Notes: generated by a model from the sequence alone, not told the origin. DNA of 32,285 nucleotides from an uncultured Porphyromonadaceae bacterium (GCA_900542765.1 UQOX01000027.1:1-32285); one strand, 5' to 3'. Shown: positions 16,938 through 25,612, counted from the first letter of the stretch. Numbers and translations: made by a program.

Positions 16938-17861
16938 TTAGTCGTTGATTTTGATGCCCAGTACTTTGCAGATGATGGCTTGTCGGGCATAAAGGCCGTT
17001 CTTGGCCTGCTCGAAGTAGTAAGCCTTGGGGTTGTCGTCGACGTCGTAGGCAATCTCGTTGACACGGGGCAGCGGGTGCAGAATGCGCAGGTTCGGTTTG
17101 CTGTTTTCGAGCATGGCGTTGCGCAGGGTATAGACGTTTTTCACCTTTTCATACTCCATCAGGTCGGTAAATCGTTCGCGTTGCACACGGGTCATATACA
17201 AGATGTCGGCCTGGTTGATGATTTCCTCGGTAAAGTCGTGGTGCTCGGCATAGGCGATGCCCAGCTTGTCGCAGTAGAGCTTGTACTCTTCGGGCATTTT
17301 CAACTCTTCGGGAGCGACAAAGTGGAAAGTGGGGTGGAAGTGCGACATGGCCATGAGCAGCGAGTGTACCGTGCGGCCGTATTTGAGGTCGCCCACCATG
17401 GTGATGTTGAGATTTTCGAGAGTGCCTTGTGTCTTGTAGATGGAGTAGAGGTCGAGCATCGTCTGCGACGGGTGTTGGTTCGACCCGTCTCCGGCGTTGA
17501 TGATGGGCTTGGGCGATACCTCCGAGGCGTAGCGGGCGGCACCGTCGAGATAGTGGCGCATGATGATGAGGTCGACATAGTTGCTCACCATGATGATGGT
17601 GTCTTTCAGCGTCTCCCCTTTGGTCGAACTGGTCGTCGAGGCATCGGAAAATCCGATGACGCGGCCGCCCAATCGGTTCACGGCTGTTTCAAAACTCAGT
17701 CTCGTGCGTGTCGACGGCTCAAAAAACAGGGTGGCGATGACCTTGCCGTCGAGAACATGGCGGTTGGGGTTCTTCTCAAAGAGTTTGGCTGTTTCGAGCA
17801 CTTCCAAAATTTCTTCTTTGGAATAATCGGTAATGGATACTAAACTCTCGTTTCTTCTCAT
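16938..17861 (-). CDS. pyrB: Aspartate carbamoyltransferase catalytic subunit
   Basis: Joins carbamoyl phosphate and aspartate to make carbamoyl aspartate, the committed step of pyrimidine synthesis. The 307-residue length is standard. The carbamoyl-phosphate loop [14 protein letters not shown] is at residues 49-62. [16 protein letters not shown] is near residues 127-142, and the aspartate-binding TRVQRERF is near 220. [14 protein letters not shown] is near the C-terminus. It heads an operon with pyrI and a flavin reductase gene. The 160-nt leader holds a phenylalanine-rich leader ORF, a U-rich tract and an intrinsic terminator ending 29 bp before the start codon, which strongly suggests attenuation. 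Confidence 0.97.
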   Translation of the reverse strand: MRRNESLVSITDYSKEEILEVLETAKLFEKNPNRHVLDGKVIATLFFEPSTRTRLSFETAVNRLGGRVIGFSDASTTSSTKGETLKDTIIMVSNYVDLIIMRHYLDGAARYASEVSPKPIINAGDGSNQHPSQTMLDLYSIYKTQGTLENLNITMVGDLKYGRTVHSLLMAMSHFHPTFHFVAPEELKMPEEYKLYCDKLGIAYAEHHDFTEEIINQADILYMTRVQRERFTDLMEYEKVKNVYTLRNAMLENSKPNLRILHPLPRVNEIAYDVDDNPKAYYFEQAKNGLYARQAIICKVLGIKIND

Positions 17862-17890
17862 AACGTTTATTATTTGTAAGGATAAGACAC

Positions 17891-17909
17891 AAAAAAGACC
17901 GATGCGGTC
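17891..17909 (-). terminator. Attenuator (intrinsic terminator) in the pyrB leader
   Basis: On the minus strand GACCG-CAT-CGGTC (17909 to 17897) is a compact GC-rich hairpin followed by six T residues (17896-17891). A longer alternative pairs TCGGTC with an upstream GACCGA around 17925-17932, close to the leader stop codon. It ends 29 bp before the pyrB start. Confidence 0.8.
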
Positions 17910-17915
17910 ACCTTG

Positions 17916-18023
17916 TCAGTGTTCCGGTCGGTCGGCGTTCGGGAAAAAGAAAAAAGCCTCTTCTGCAACGAGCTGCCGCTCCTTACGATGTGTTTCGGCC
18001 CTATGTCTCAACTTCCCGTCCAT
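17916..18023 (-). CDS. Putative pyrB leader peptide (35 codons, four Phe in a row)
   Basis: A short ORF in the pyrB leader reads MDGKLRHRAETHRKERQLV, then AEEAFFFFPNADRPEH and TGA. The four Phe codons lie in a U-rich tract (minus strand, 17955-17944) with a single C. A possible pause hairpin, AGCTC with GAGGCT, sits just before it. The stop codon ends 6 nt before the terminator hairpin, so a ribosome there would block the hairpin. This is the plan of the E. coli pyrBI leader, where RNA polymerase pausing at the U tract senses UTP. The ATG is only a few nt from the predicted transcription start, so it may be leaderless. Recognition is by architecture, not by sequence similarity. Confidence 0.62.
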   Translation of the reverse strand: MDGKLRHRAETHRKERQLVAEEAFFFFPNADRPEH

Positions 18024-18031
18024 ATATCACA

Positions 18032-18039
18032 CAAAAGTA
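18032..18039 (-). promoter_or_regulatory. -7 promoter box of the pyrB operon
   Basis: The minus strand reads TACTTTTG, a full TAnnTTTG match. The predicted start is near 18025, just before the leader ATG. The -33 region contains one of two direct repeats of CGGAACCA (18049-18056 and 18065-18072, minus strand). Confidence 0.65.
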
Positions 18040-18214
18040 CAAAAAAAATGGTTCCGCCAACGTTTGGTTCCGAAAAATTTTGACCCCTTTTTTATCTGTG
18101 CAAGCCGGCGGCGCGACCAATCGGGCTTGCCGCTTTTCAAGTTTCACTGCTTCGATGGTTATGCCTTTGCCACGCGTGCGGCCTGGAACTTTTGACGCCT
18201 TTTTCTTATATAGA
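18040..18214. other. Region between the divergent pyrB and GT2 promoters
   Basis: No gene is supported. It holds the direct repeats TGGTTCCG at 18049-18056 and 18065-18072 (16 bp apart), next to the pyrB promoter. It also holds a possible hairpin CAAGCC (18101-18106) with GGCTTG (18124-18129). Confidence 0.4.
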
Positions 18215-18246
18215 GTTGGTAGTAAAAATTTGTTTATATACCTTTG
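18215..18246 (+). promoter_or_regulatory. Promoter of the GT2-membrane protein operon
   Basis: GTTG at 18215-18218 (one mismatch), a 20-bp spacer and TACCTTTG at 18239-18246. The predicted start near 18253 favours the ATG at 18270. Confidence 0.7.
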
Positions 18247-18269
18247 CTTCGTAAAATGATGCATTGTAT

Positions 18270-19022
18270 ATGATAGGAAACAAGAAAGTCGTCGTGGTGA
18301 TGCCGGCCTACAATGCCGAGAAGACCTTGAAGCAGACCTATGACGAAATACCGTTTGACATTGTCGATGAGGTCATTCTCACCGACGATTGCAGCAAAGA
18401 CAATACCGTGGAGGAGGCTGCCCGCCTTGGCATAAAGGAGATTCTCGTGCACGAGCGCAACAAGGGCTACGGCGGCAACCAAAAGACCTGTTACAACCGG
18501 GCGTTGGAGCTGGGTGCCGACATCGTCATCATGCTGCACCCCGATTACCAATACACCCCCAAGCTCATAGCCTCGATGGCATATGTCATTGCCAACGATG
18601 TCTATCCCGTCGTGTTGGCTTCCCGCATACTGGGCAAAGGGGCCCGCAAGGGCGGCATGCCGTGGGTGAAATATGTGGCCAACCGCATCTTGACCTTTAC
18701 GCAGAATATCCTGCTCAACCAGAAACTCTCGGAATACCACACCGGCTATCGGGCCTTCTCGGCCGAGGTGCTGCGGGCCATCAATTACAATACCGACTCC
18801 GACGATTTCGTTTTCGACAACGAGATGCTGGCGCAGATTTTTTGGGCGGGATTTGAGATAGGAGAGGTGACCTGCCCCACCAAATATTTCGATGAGGCTT
18901 CTTCCATCAACATGATTCGCAGCAGTGTCTACGGGCTGGGTGTGCTGCGGGTATCGATAGTTTACCGCTTGTGCAAGTGGCACTTGACTACATCGAGACT
19001 TTTCCCAAAAAAGAAAAAATAG
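18270..19022 (+). CDS. Glycosyltransferase family 2 (polyprenyl-phosphate sugar synthase-like)
   Basis: A 250-residue GT-A fold transferase. The start KKVVVVMPAYNAEKTLKQTYDEIP is the family's nucleotide-binding strand. DEVILTDDCSKDNT follows, then NKGYGGNQKTCYNRAL. The metal-binding position is in MLHPDYQYTP, where the more common D-A-D is HPD. Conserved SRILGKGARKGGMP and EYHTGYRAFSAEVL complete the core. No terminal membrane helices are seen, as in dolichol-phosphate mannose synthase-like enzymes. The next gene, 6 bp on, is a GT-C-type membrane protein, so this enzyme may charge undecaprenyl phosphate with the sugar that the next one transfers. A TTG codon at 18264 is a less likely start. 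Confidence 0.85.
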   Translation: MIGNKKVVVVMPAYNAEKTLKQTYDEIPFDIVDEVILTDDCSKDNTVEEAARLGIKEILVHERNKGYGGNQKTCYNRALELGADIVIMLHPDYQYTPKLIASMAYVIANDVYPVVLASRILGKGARKGGMPWVKYVANRILTFTQNILLNQKLSEYHTGYRAFSAEVLRAINYNTDSDDFVFDNEMLAQIFWAGFEIGEVTCPTKYFDEASSINMIRSSVYGLGVLRVSIVYRLCKWHLTTSRLFPKKKK

Positions 19023-19028
19023 CATGCC

Positions 19029-20612
19029 ATGATAAAAAAGTATCTTCCCTACCTGGTCCTCGCCCTTGTTTTTGTGGCCTCTTACCAGTTCTGTTTCGAC
19101 TCAAAACTCGACCTGAACGGCGATAATGCCTCCTACATACAGCTGGCGCGCACCCTTTCCGAGGGGCACGGCTATTCCAATGCGTCGCCTTCGGGCTTTA
19201 CCCCGGCCAGCCATTTCCCGCCGGGTTATCCCGTTTTCCTCTCATTCTTCATGATGTTGGGCATCGATAATTTGATATTTTTCAAGATACTCAACGGTAT
19301 CTTGCTGTGCCTTTCGCTGATGATGCTTTTCGGGCTTTCGCGGCGTTTGTCGGGACAACCGGCTGTGGCTCTCACCGCCATGTTGCTGGCCTGCCTGTCT
19401 CCCCACTTGCTGCATTTTGCTTCGATGGCCATGTCGGAGATGCTCTATCTCATCTGCACCGTGGCGGCCTTTGTGGCGTTGTATCTCTATTCGGCGGGCA
19501 AACCGGTGGCGTTTTATCGTTCGCCGTGGTTCTATGTGGCCATCGTGACGGCGGTGGCTGCCTATTATGTGCGCACGGTGGGGGCCTCGATACTCTTTGC
19601 CGTCGTCTTGTTTTTCCTGTTCCGCAAGGAGTGGAGAGCCTCGGTGGCTTCGGTGGGCGGTATCGTGCTGTTGCTTCTGCCGTGGTCGTTGCGCAATGCG
19701 GCATACGGCATCGAGTCGCGCTATTTCGGGACGATAATGACCGTCAATCCGTGGCGTCCCGAGATGGGTACGGTTTCGAGTGTCGGGGAGATGATGTCGA
19801 AGATGGTAACCAATTTCGACGAAACGGTGCTCAAAGGTTTCCGCGAGATACTCTTCCCCTTCCTCACCATCGACTATGCCCACCCGTCGGGTTTCGGCGG
19901 CTGGGTGGCCGGGCTGCTTGTCCTGGCGGTGATTGTTTATGGCTGCTGGGTGTTGGGCGGAAAAAATCTCCGTTTCCCGTTCCTCGGGTTCCTCTTGGCC
20001 AATATCGGCCTCTTTGCCCTCTGGCACGGCGGCAACGGCAGCCGTTATGTGGTGCCTGTGGCTCCCTTCCTTTACCTCTTCTTCTATTACGGGGTGTATA
20101 ACCTTGTTGTGCTGGTCGGCCGCTATTTCTTCAAGATGTCGCTCGACAAGGTGCTCTTGGGACGTTGGGCCTATGTGTTGCTCTTCTTGGCTATTCCCAT
20201 GATGAAGCCCCTCTCGGCACAGTCCGATGCGGCTCGTCGACCTTTCCCGCCGGCCTATCGCAACTATTTCGAGTTGGCCAAGGCCATGGAGCGGCAGCTC
20301 CCTGCCGGTACCGTGGTGGCCTGCCGCAAACCCGAACTGTATTCTTACTTTGCCCCGTCGCATTTTCCCGAGCGCTATCTTTTCTCGCAGAATCCCGACG
20401 ACGTGGTGAAGGATTTGTGCAGGAAGAAGGTCGATTATGTCATACTCGAACAACTCGGGTTCAGCTCCACGCCGCTTTATCTCTATCCCGCCATACAGAA
20501 GAATCCCGAGCTCTTCCCCGTCGTTTCGCGTCTGCCCGCCCCCGACACCTACCTGTTGAAGTTCGACCGCCGGGCCGCTGCCGCCAAATTCTCCCTCGCC
20601 GGGGAGGAATAG
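19029..20612 (+). CDS. Polytopic membrane glycosyltransferase-like protein (GT-C, ArnT/PMT-like)
   Basis: A 527-residue inner-membrane protein with about ten hydrophobic segments and a soluble C-terminal part (residues about 400-527, after AIPMMKPLSAQSD). The first periplasmic loop has LNGDNASYIQLARTLSEGHGY then HFPPGYPVF. An acidic residue after the first helix followed by Y..LA..L..G.GY is the mark of GT-C transferases that use lipid-linked sugars. These usually glycosylate lipids or proteins outside the inner membrane. The acceptor is unknown. It starts 6 bp after the GT2 gene and ends 30 bp before a strong terminator, so the two form a closed two-gene operon. Confidence 0.8.
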   Translation: MIKKYLPYLVLALVFVASYQFCFDSKLDLNGDNASYIQLARTLSEGHGYSNASPSGFTPASHFPPGYPVFLSFFMMLGIDNLIFFKILNGILLCLSLMMLFGLSRRLSGQPAVALTAMLLACLSPHLLHFASMAMSEMLYLICTVAAFVALYLYSAGKPVAFYRSPWFYVAIVTAVAAYYVRTVGASILFAVVLFFLFRKEWRASVASVGGIVLLLLPWSLRNAAYGIESRYFGTIMTVNPWRPEMGTVSSVGEMMSKMVTNFDETVLKGFREILFPFLTIDYAHPSGFGGWVAGLLVLAVIVYGCWVLGGKNLRFPFLGFLLANIGLFALWHGGNGSRYVVPVAPFLYLFFYYGVYNLVVLVGRYFFKMSLDKVLLGRWAYVLLFLAIPMMKPLSAQSDAARRPFPPAYRNYFELAKAMERQLPAGTVVACRKPELYSYFAPSHFPERYLFSQNPDDVVKDLCRKKVDYVILEQLGFSSTPLYLYPAIQKNPELFPVVSRLPAPDTYLLKFDRRAAAAKFSLAGEE

Positions 20613-20640
20613 AGATTCCTTTTTGCGAATGCGAAATAAA

Positions 20641-20678
20641 ATCTTTCCCCGCCATTTTTCGGCAGGGAAAGATTTTTT
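20641..20678 (+). terminator. Terminator of the GT2-membrane protein operon
   Basis: ATCTTTCCC-c-GCC (20641-20653) pairs with GGC-a-GGGAAAGAT (20661-20673) with a single opposed mismatch, followed by six T residues to 20678. Confidence 0.85.
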
Positions 20679-20682
20679 GTAT

Positions 20683-20690
20683 TATCTTTG
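20683..20690 (+). promoter_or_regulatory. -7 promoter box of the PBP1A-ftsY-rimO unit
   Basis: TATCTTTG matches TAnnTTTG directly after the preceding terminator. No clear -33 TTTG is visible because the hairpin occupies that position. The leader would be about 60 nt. Confidence 0.55.
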
Positions 20691-20756
20691 ACACGAATAT
20701 GTGCCGACGCGTAGGTCGTCTGTATCTGCCTTGTCGCCGAATAAAATACATTACAG

Positions 20757-23183
20757 ATGTCAACACTGTTTCCTCCGAAAAAGAAAGCCGATTCTTCTCC
20801 CCAAAAAAAGAGTGGGAAAAAAGATATAACCCGGGTCATTGTCATCGTATTGTGGACGCTCTTTGTGGCCGTGTCCATCGGTGTTTATTGCCTTTTCTCA
20901 GCCATCTCCAAAGGCCGCATCGGCTATATGCCCCCCATCGAGGAGTTGCAGAACCCCAAAGACAAATTGGCGTCGGAAATCTATTCGGCCGATATGGTAC
21001 CCATCGGCCGGTATTACCTCGAACAGGGCAACCGCATCTCCATCGACTATGACCAAATCTCACAGCCGGTCATCGACGCGCTGTTGGCCACCGAAGACGT
21101 GCGTTTCTATGAACACTCGGGAATCGACTTCAAGGCTTTGTTGCGGGCTGTTGTCAAGCGCGGACTGTTGCGGCAGAAGAGCGCCGGCGGCGGTAGTACC
21201 ATTACCCAGCAGTTGGCCAAGTTGCTCTATTCGCCCACGGCGGGGAATGTCAAGGAGCGTCTTTTCCAGAAACCCATCGAGTGGGTCATTGCCGTGCAGT
21301 TGGAGTATTTCTACACCAAGGAAGAGATTGTGAACATGTACCTCAACAAGTTCGACTTCCTCTTCGAGGCCGTGGGGTTGCAGTCGGCGGCGACCATCTA
21401 CTTCGGCAAGAGCCCCAAGGAACTTACTGTCGAGGAGGCTGCCGTGCTGGTGGGCATGTGCAAGAACCCCCGCATCTACAACCCCATACTTTATCCCGAC
21501 CGTTCGCTCGAACGCCGCAACGTTGTCCTCGACCAAATGTATAAGGCCGACTACCTTACACTCGCCGAGCGTGACTCTTTGCAGGCGCTTCCCATAACGA
21601 CCCATTTCACCCGGGTCAACCATGAAGCCGGCGTGGCGCCCTATTTCAGAGAACATATCCGCCAAATGATGACGGCGCGTGAGCCCAAACGGAGCAATTA
21701 CAGGGGGTGGCAACGGCAGCAGTTTGTCGATGACTCGATAGCCTGGGCCACCAATCCGCTTTATGGCTGGTGCAACAAAAACCACAAGGCCGACGGAACG
21801 CCTTATAATCTCTATACCGACGGACTTAAAATCTACACCACCATCGACACCCGCATGCAGGCTTATGCCGAAGAGGCCGTCGCCGAGCATCTGGGCGGCT
21901 ATCTCCAACCGCGTTTCGAAGCAGAGACAAAAGATAAGCCATACGGGCCGTTTACCGAGGACCTTACCCCCGATGAGGTGTCTGCCATCATGACGCGGGC
22001 CAAGGAGCAAAGCGAGCGGTATCGGGTGTTGAAAGCCAACGACGCCACCGATGCCGAAATCGAAGCCTCTTTCTCGACACCCGTGCCCATGCGCCTCTTC
22101 TCGTGGAACGGGCCCCTCGACACGACGATGACGCCGATGGACTCCATACGTTATTGCAAGACCCTGTTGCGCACCGGCATGATGTCGGTCGATACCCGCA
22201 GCGGGCATGTCAAGGCTTATGTGGGGGGCATCGATTATCGCAACTTCAAGTTCGACATGGTCTCCGACAGCCGTCGGCAGGTCGGCTCGACCATCAAACC
22301 CTATCTCTATACGTTGGCCATGGAGGAGGGCTATTCGCCCTGCGACTTGGCGCCCAACGTGCAGCCCAATATTTTCGACCGGGCCACGGGCGAAGTGTGG
22401 TCGCCCCGCAACTCGACCAACGAACGCTCGGGTGAATATGTCACCCTGCGCTGGGGCCTTTCCAAGTCGGTCAACTGGATTTCGGCCTATCTCATGAGCC
22501 GCCTTTCGCCCCAGTCTCTTGTGCGCCTCATGCACTCGTTCGGCATCAAGGGATACATCGACCCGGTGATGGCTCTCTGCCTCGGCTCGGCCGACGTGTC
22601 GGTCGAGGAGATGGTGACGGCCTACACCGCCTTCTCCAACCACGGGTTGCGCATCGACCCCATCTACGTCTCCCGCATCGAAGACAACTACGGCAATGTC
22701 ATCACCGACTTTGCCCCCCAGGTGTCGGAGGTGTTCAGCGAGTCGACCTACCTCAAAATGCTCCCCATGATGTGCGATGTCATCGACCACGGAACCGGAA
22801 TCCGCTTGCGTTACCGCTATGGCATCAAGGCACAGATGGGCGGCAAGACGGGAACCACCAACAACAACTCCGACGGTTGGTTCATGGGCTTCACACCCTC
22901 GCTGGCCACCGGCGTGTGGGTGGGCGGTGAAGAGCGCTCTATCCATTTCGACAAGATGGCCGACGGGCAGGGTGCCAACACGGCGTTGCCCATATATGCC
23001 CTGTATATAAAGAAAGTTTATGCCGATTCGACTCTCATCTATACACCGGTCGATACTTTTGCGGTCGACTCGACGATATTCATACCTTGCGAAGGCTTGA
23101 TCGACCCGAGTGTGCCGAAAGAAAATCTGCCCGAGCCCGATGTCAATCTCGAAGAGGAGGCGATAGAAGGCATTTTTGATTGA
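20757..23183 (+). CDS. Penicillin-binding protein 1A-type transglycosylase/transpeptidase
   Basis: A class A PBP that polymerises lipid II into glycan strands and cross-links the stem peptides, anchored in the inner membrane. It has 808 residues. A short Lys-rich cytoplasmic tail is followed by one membrane segment at about residues 24-45 (VIVIVLWTLFVAVSIGVYCL). The GT51 domain has EDVRFYEHSGID near 119, GGGSTITQQLAK near 145 and KEEIVNMYLNKFDF near 190. The transpeptidase has SxxK as STIK near 515 (active Ser), SVN near 569, and KTGTT near 700. All catalytic motifs are present. ftsY starts 78 bp downstream on the same strand. Confidence 0.95.
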   Translation: MSTLFPPKKKADSSPQKKSGKKDITRVIVIVLWTLFVAVSIGVYCLFSAISKGRIGYMPPIEELQNPKDKLASEIYSADMVPIGRYYLEQGNRISIDYDQISQPVIDALLATEDVRFYEHSGIDFKALLRAVVKRGLLRQKSAGGGSTITQQLAKLLYSPTAGNVKERLFQKPIEWVIAVQLEYFYTKEEIVNMYLNKFDFLFEAVGLQSAATIYFGKSPKELTVEEAAVLVGMCKNPRIYNPILYPDRSLERRNVVLDQMYKADYLTLAERDSLQALPITTHFTRVNHEAGVAPYFREHIRQMMTAREPKRSNYRGWQRQQFVDDSIAWATNPLYGWCNKNHKADGTPYNLYTDGLKIYTTIDTRMQAYAEEAVAEHLGGYLQPRFEAETKDKPYGPFTEDLTPDEVSAIMTRAKEQSERYRVLKANDATDAEIEASFSTPVPMRLFSWNGPLDTTMTPMDSIRYCKTLLRTGMMSVDTRSGHVKAYVGGIDYRNFKFDMVSDSRRQVGSTIKPYLYTLAMEEGYSPCDLAPNVQPNIFDRATGEVWSPRNSTNERSGEYVTLRWGLSKSVNWISAYLMSRLSPQSLVRLMHSFGIKGYIDPVMALCLGSADVSVEEMVTAYTAFSNHGLRIDPIYVSRIEDNYGNVITDFAPQVSEVFSESTYLKMLPMMCDVIDHGTGIRLRYRYGIKAQMGGKTGTTNNNSDGWFMGFTPSLATGVWVGGEERSIHFDKMADGQGANTALPIYALYIKKVYADSTLIYTPVDTFAVDSTIFIPCEGLIDPSVPKENLPEPDVNLEEEAIEGIFD

Positions 23184-23261
23184 GAAACCGAAAAAAGAAA
23201 AAGCGGCCGTCAAGTCTTTACTCTCCATCGACCGGGCGGTGTGCATTAAAACCAAACCAAT

Positions 23262-24221
23262 ATGGGATTTTTTGATTTTTTCCAAAAAGAGAAAAAAGAG
23301 ACCCTCGACAAAGGTCTGGCCAAGACCAAAGAGGGAATGTTCTCGAAACTGGCCCGTGCCGTAGCCGGGAAATCGACCGTCGATGACGATATACTCGATA
23401 ACCTCGAAGAGATTCTCATCACCTCCGATGTGGGGGTGGAGACGACTCTGCGCATCATCGAACGCATCGAACAGCGTGTGGCCCGCGATAAATATCTCTC
23501 GACATCGGAGTTGAAAAATATCTTACGCGAGGAAATCGTTGCGCTGCTTACCGAGAACAACACGGGCGACGAGAACGATTTCGTCGTGCCCGCCGGGGCT
23601 ACCCGCCCTTATGTCATCATGGTGGTGGGTGTGAACGGAGTGGGGAAGACCACCACGATAGGAAAGCTGGCTTACCAATTCAAGAAAAACGGCCTCAACG
23701 TCTACCTCGGTGCGGCCGATACCTTCCGAGCCGCCGCCGTCGAGCAGATTTCGATTTGGGGCGAGCGCGTGGGAGTTCCCGTCGTGAAGCAGAAGATGGG
23801 TGCCGACCCGGCGTCGGTCGCTTTCGATACGCTGAGTTCGGCCAAGGCCAACAATGCCGATGTCGTGATTATCGATACCGCCGGCCGTCTGCACAACAAG
23901 GTGGGGCTTATGAACGAGCTTTCCAAAATAAAGAAGGTGATGGACAAGGTGGTGCCCGGCACCCCGCAGGAGGTCCTCCTCGTGCTCGACGGCTCTACGG
24001 GACAGAATGCTTTCGAGCAGGCTCGGCAGTTCACCGCGGCCACCGAGGTCACGGCACTGGCCATTACCAAGCTCGACGGTACCGCCAAGGGCGGCGTCGT
24101 CATCGGCATCTCCGACCAGTTCAAGACCCCGGTGAAATATATCGGCCTCGGTGAAGGCATCGAGGATTTGCAGCCGTTCCGTCGTCGCGAATTTGTCGAT
24201 TCGCTTTTCGGAGATAATTAA
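23262..24221 (+). CDS. ftsY: Signal recognition particle receptor FtsY
   Basis: The SRP receptor GTPase that docks ribosomes carrying membrane proteins at the SecYEG translocon. The product has 319 residues. It lacks the long acidic A domain of E. coli FtsY and begins directly with an amphipathic MGFFDFFQKEKKET, a likely membrane-targeting helix before the N domain. The G domain is complete: GVNGVGKTTTIGKLA (G1) near 125, DTFRAAAVEQ near 155, DTAGRLHNK near 206 and TKLDGTAKGG near 268. rimO starts 10 bp after the stop, so co-transcription is likely. The upstream gene is the PBP. Confidence 0.97.
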   Translation: MGFFDFFQKEKKETLDKGLAKTKEGMFSKLARAVAGKSTVDDDILDNLEEILITSDVGVETTLRIIERIEQRVARDKYLSTSELKNILREEIVALLTENNTGDENDFVVPAGATRPYVIMVVGVNGVGKTTTIGKLAYQFKKNGLNVYLGAADTFRAAAVEQISIWGERVGVPVVKQKMGADPASVAFDTLSSAKANNADVVIIDTAGRLHNKVGLMNELSKIKKVMDKVVPGTPQEVLLVLDGSTGQNAFEQARQFTAATEVTALAITKLDGTAKGGVVIGISDQFKTPVKYIGLGEGIEDLQPFRRREFVDSLFGDN

Positions 24222-24231
24222 TACCCCCGGC

Positions 24232-25527
24232 ATGATAAAGAATCGCATCGATTTCATTACCCTCGGTTGTTCCAAGAATCTCGTCGACTCGGAGTTTCTC
24301 ATGCGGCAATTCCGCGAGGCCGGTTACGACGTGCATCACGACGCACCCGAGGTCAAAGGTGAAATAGTCGTCGTCAACACCTGCGGCTTCATCGGCGACG
24401 CCAAGGAGGAGTCAATCAACATGATTCTCTCGTGCGTGCAGGCCAAGGCTCGTCACAAGATTCGCAAGCTCTATGTCATGGGTTGCCTTTCGCAGCGCTA
24501 CATGACCGAGTTGATGGGCGAGATACCCGAGGTCGACAAGTTCTATGGGAAATTTGATTATACCGACCTGTTGGCCGATTTGGGCGAAGCCTACCACGGA
24601 GATCTGCGCCTTCAACGCGAGTTGACCACCCCTCCCCACTATGCTTATGTGAAGATTGCCGAGGGGTGCGACCGCATGTGCGCCTACTGTGCCATACCCA
24701 TCATAACCGGCCGGTACGTTTCCCGACCCATCGAAGACATCGTGGCCGAGATGGAGATACTCGTCTCCCGGGGCGTAAAAGAGTTCCAAATCATCGCACA
24801 GGACCTGACCTATTACGGAAAAGACCTCTACGGGGAGTTCCGCATCGCCGAGCTCGTCGACCGCATGGCCGCCATTCCCGGTGTGGAGTGGATACGGCTG
24901 CACTATGCCTACCCCGACCGTTTTCCGCTCGACCTGCTCCCCGTCATGGCCCGTCACGACAACGTGTGCAAGTACCTCGACATCGCCTTGCAACACATCA
25001 GCGACAGTGTGCTGGCACGCATGCACCGGCATGTGACCCGCCGCGAGACCGAAGAGCTGTTGGCCCGTATCCGCAGGGAGGTACCCGGCATTCACCTGCG
25101 CACGACCCTCATGGTGGGATTCCCCGGCGAGACCGAGGCCGACTTCCGTGAACTGTTGCAGTTCGTGCGCGAAGCCCGTTTCGAGCGCATGGGAGCCTTT
25201 GCCTATTCCGAGGAGGAGGGAACCTATTCGGCCGGCCATTACACCGACGATGTGCCCGATGCCGTGAAACAGCAACGGCTCGACACCTTGATGGCCGAGC
25301 AGGAAGAAATCTCCCTCGAAGTGAACCGGTCCAAGGTAGGGCAGCGCCTGCGGGTCATTGTCGACCGCGAGGAGGCCGACTACTATGTGGGGCGCAGTGA
25401 GTATGATTCGCCCGAAGTCGACCCCGAAATTCTCATCGAGAAGACGAAGCCTTTGCACATCGGCCGTTTTTATGAGGTGACGGTAACCTCGGCACAACCT
25501 TTCGAGCTTTTTGCCGAAGTTTCCTGA
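24232..25527 (+). CDS. rimO: Ribosomal protein S12 methylthiotransferase RimO
   Basis: A radical-SAM enzyme that adds a methylthio group to the conserved Asp near residue 88 of ribosomal protein S12. The product has 431 residues, close to the usual 430-440. The N-terminal UPF0004 domain has its three cluster cysteines, in LGCSKNLVDSE, NTCGFIGDAKEE and MGCLSQRYM. The radical-SAM motif is EGCDRMCAYCAIP (CxxxCxxC) near residue 147. A C-terminal TRAM domain (VGQRLRVIVDREEADYYVGR to the end) binds the substrate. The start at 24232 is chosen because the longer open frame upstream lies within ftsY. It is the last gene of the unit, and a terminator follows 46 bp on. Confidence 0.97.
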   Translation: MIKNRIDFITLGCSKNLVDSEFLMRQFREAGYDVHHDAPEVKGEIVVVNTCGFIGDAKEESINMILSCVQAKARHKIRKLYVMGCLSQRYMTELMGEIPEVDKFYGKFDYTDLLADLGEAYHGDLRLQRELTTPPHYAYVKIAEGCDRMCAYCAIPIITGRYVSRPIEDIVAEMEILVSRGVKEFQIIAQDLTYYGKDLYGEFRIAELVDRMAAIPGVEWIRLHYAYPDRFPLDLLPVMARHDNVCKYLDIALQHISDSVLARMHRHVTRRETEELLARIRREVPGIHLRTTLMVGFPGETEADFRELLQFVREARFERMGAFAYSEEEGTYSAGHYTDDVPDAVKQQRLDTLMAEQEEISLEVNRSKVGQRLRVIVDREEADYYVGRSEYDSPEVDPEILIEKTKPLHIGRFYEVTVTSAQPFELFAEVS

Positions 25528-25573
25528 TACTATCTCTCCTAAATAATAGAGACATTTTGAGGTTTTGATATAT

Positions 25574-25612
25574 GGTGTCCCGAAGTTTTATGCTTTGGAA
25601 CACCAGTTTTTT
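25574..25612 (+). terminator. Terminator after rimO
   Basis: GGTGTCCC-GAAG pairs with CTTT-GGAACACC across 25574-25604 with one C-A mismatch, followed by AG and six T residues (25607-25612). Confidence 0.75.

Noticed and set aside
18101..18129. CAAGCC/GGCTTG hairpin in the same intergenic region
   Set aside because: Short stem, long loop and no T-run. It lies upstream of both promoters, so neither a terminator nor a leader element is supported.
18001..18264. 87-codon minus-strand ORF in the pyrB/GT2 intergenic region
   Set aside because: It spans the GT2 promoter and the pyrB promoter, is in a different frame from the leader peptide and has no recognisable feature.
21060..23285. 741-codon open frame antisense to the PBP1A gene
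   Set aside because: The plus strand encodes a complete class A PBP with all catalytic motifs. The antisense product is His/Gly/Val-rich with no recognisable domain.
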